Origin: Clostridiales bacterium | Lineage (GTDB): Bacteria > Bacillota > Clostridia > Lachnospirales > UBA12420 | Direction of reading: 5' to 3' | DNA length: 33,300 bases | NCBI GenBank assembly: GCA_003452395.1 | Contig: DMOI01000052.1 | Location: 1-33,300, forward strand | Shown here: positions 33,135 through 33,300 of the stretch, piece after piece | Position numbering within the stretch: the stretch's first letter is position 1 | Layout: each line of letters opens with the position of its first letter | Notes under the pieces: model-generated | Seen by the model: the letters and a program-made list of their open reading frames with translations, nothing else | Told to the model about the DNA's origin: nothing | Database searches by the model: none | Program-made: the position numbers and the translations under genes

Positions 33135-33300
33135 GTATTTTTATAACTAAGCAGCTCCAAGGAGTAAATTTTTTTGACCACTTGCTTTCAATATGGTCAA
33201 AACACCCATATGTTACTTATATTTACAGTATATTTTTAGTTTTTTATTGATAAAAATTCTTTGGCAAATTTTATTCACTCTAAATTTTTTATTAAGTTTT

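Overview
The window is AT-rich chromosomal DNA from a low-GC Firmicute, most likely an anaerobic Clostridia member. The grounds are the rimP-nusA-ylxR-ylxQ-infB-rbfA-nrnA order, the cdaA-cdaR pair, copper-amine-oxidase-like stalk domains on exported proteins, an M16C/PreP-type protease, an NAD ligase with a clostridial variant motif, and a thioredoxin reductase that lacks NADPH-binding motifs. No tRNA, rRNA, CRISPR array, prophage or integrase was recognised. Almost everything is coded on the minus strand. Only a two-gene unit at 17.9-19.2 kb and a tiny peptide gene at 30.56 kb lie on the plus strand.

Layout, left to right. (1) 1-1053: 5' part of a NERD-nuclease/HTH gene that runs off the left edge and carries an in-frame amber codon just after its start. 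(2) 1.4-7.4 kb: the translation/transcription operon rimP to nrnA, read leftward from a promoter at about 7.53 kb with an 18-bp perfect hairpin near the mRNA 5' end. A GC-rich inverted repeat lies between infB and rbfA, and a heptamer repeat between rimP and nusA. (3) 7.5-16.6 kb: a U32 peptidase-family protein (probable RNA hydroxylation factor) preceded by a short promoter-terminator leader, a membrane-embedded chemoreceptor, NAD-dependent DNA ligase and a large M16 zinc protease. (4) 16.6-17.0 kb: a 153-bp MITE with 31-bp terminal inverted repeats. (5) 17-19.2 kb: thioredoxin reductase, divergent from a Mur-ligase-like pseudoenzyme overlapping a tandem OB-fold (SSB-like) gene. (6) 19.2-21.8 kb: RNase Z and a stalk-domain lipoprotein. 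(7) 21.85-27.9 kb: a cell-envelope unit, amidase-cdaA-cdaR-glmS, linking wall hydrolysis, c-di-AMP synthesis and amino-sugar supply. (8) 28-30.5 kb: a YvlD/holin-4-like membrane protein, an ABC-F ATPase with a degenerate second P-loop, and a GIY-YIG protein. (9) 30.49-30.72 kb: a compact candidate type I toxin-antitoxin locus. (10) 30.8-33.3 kb: uvrB, then a short strongly promoted transcript of unknown function.

The strongest candidates for new biology are the 25-codon hydrophobic peptide with an SD-masking leader and a perfect-consensus antisense promoter, the Mur-like pseudoenzyme coupled to a tandem OB-fold protein, and two short transcripts (about 10.03-10.13 and 33.03-33.10 kb) sharing an unusual promoter-proximal motif. 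All readings come from inspection; no database search was run.
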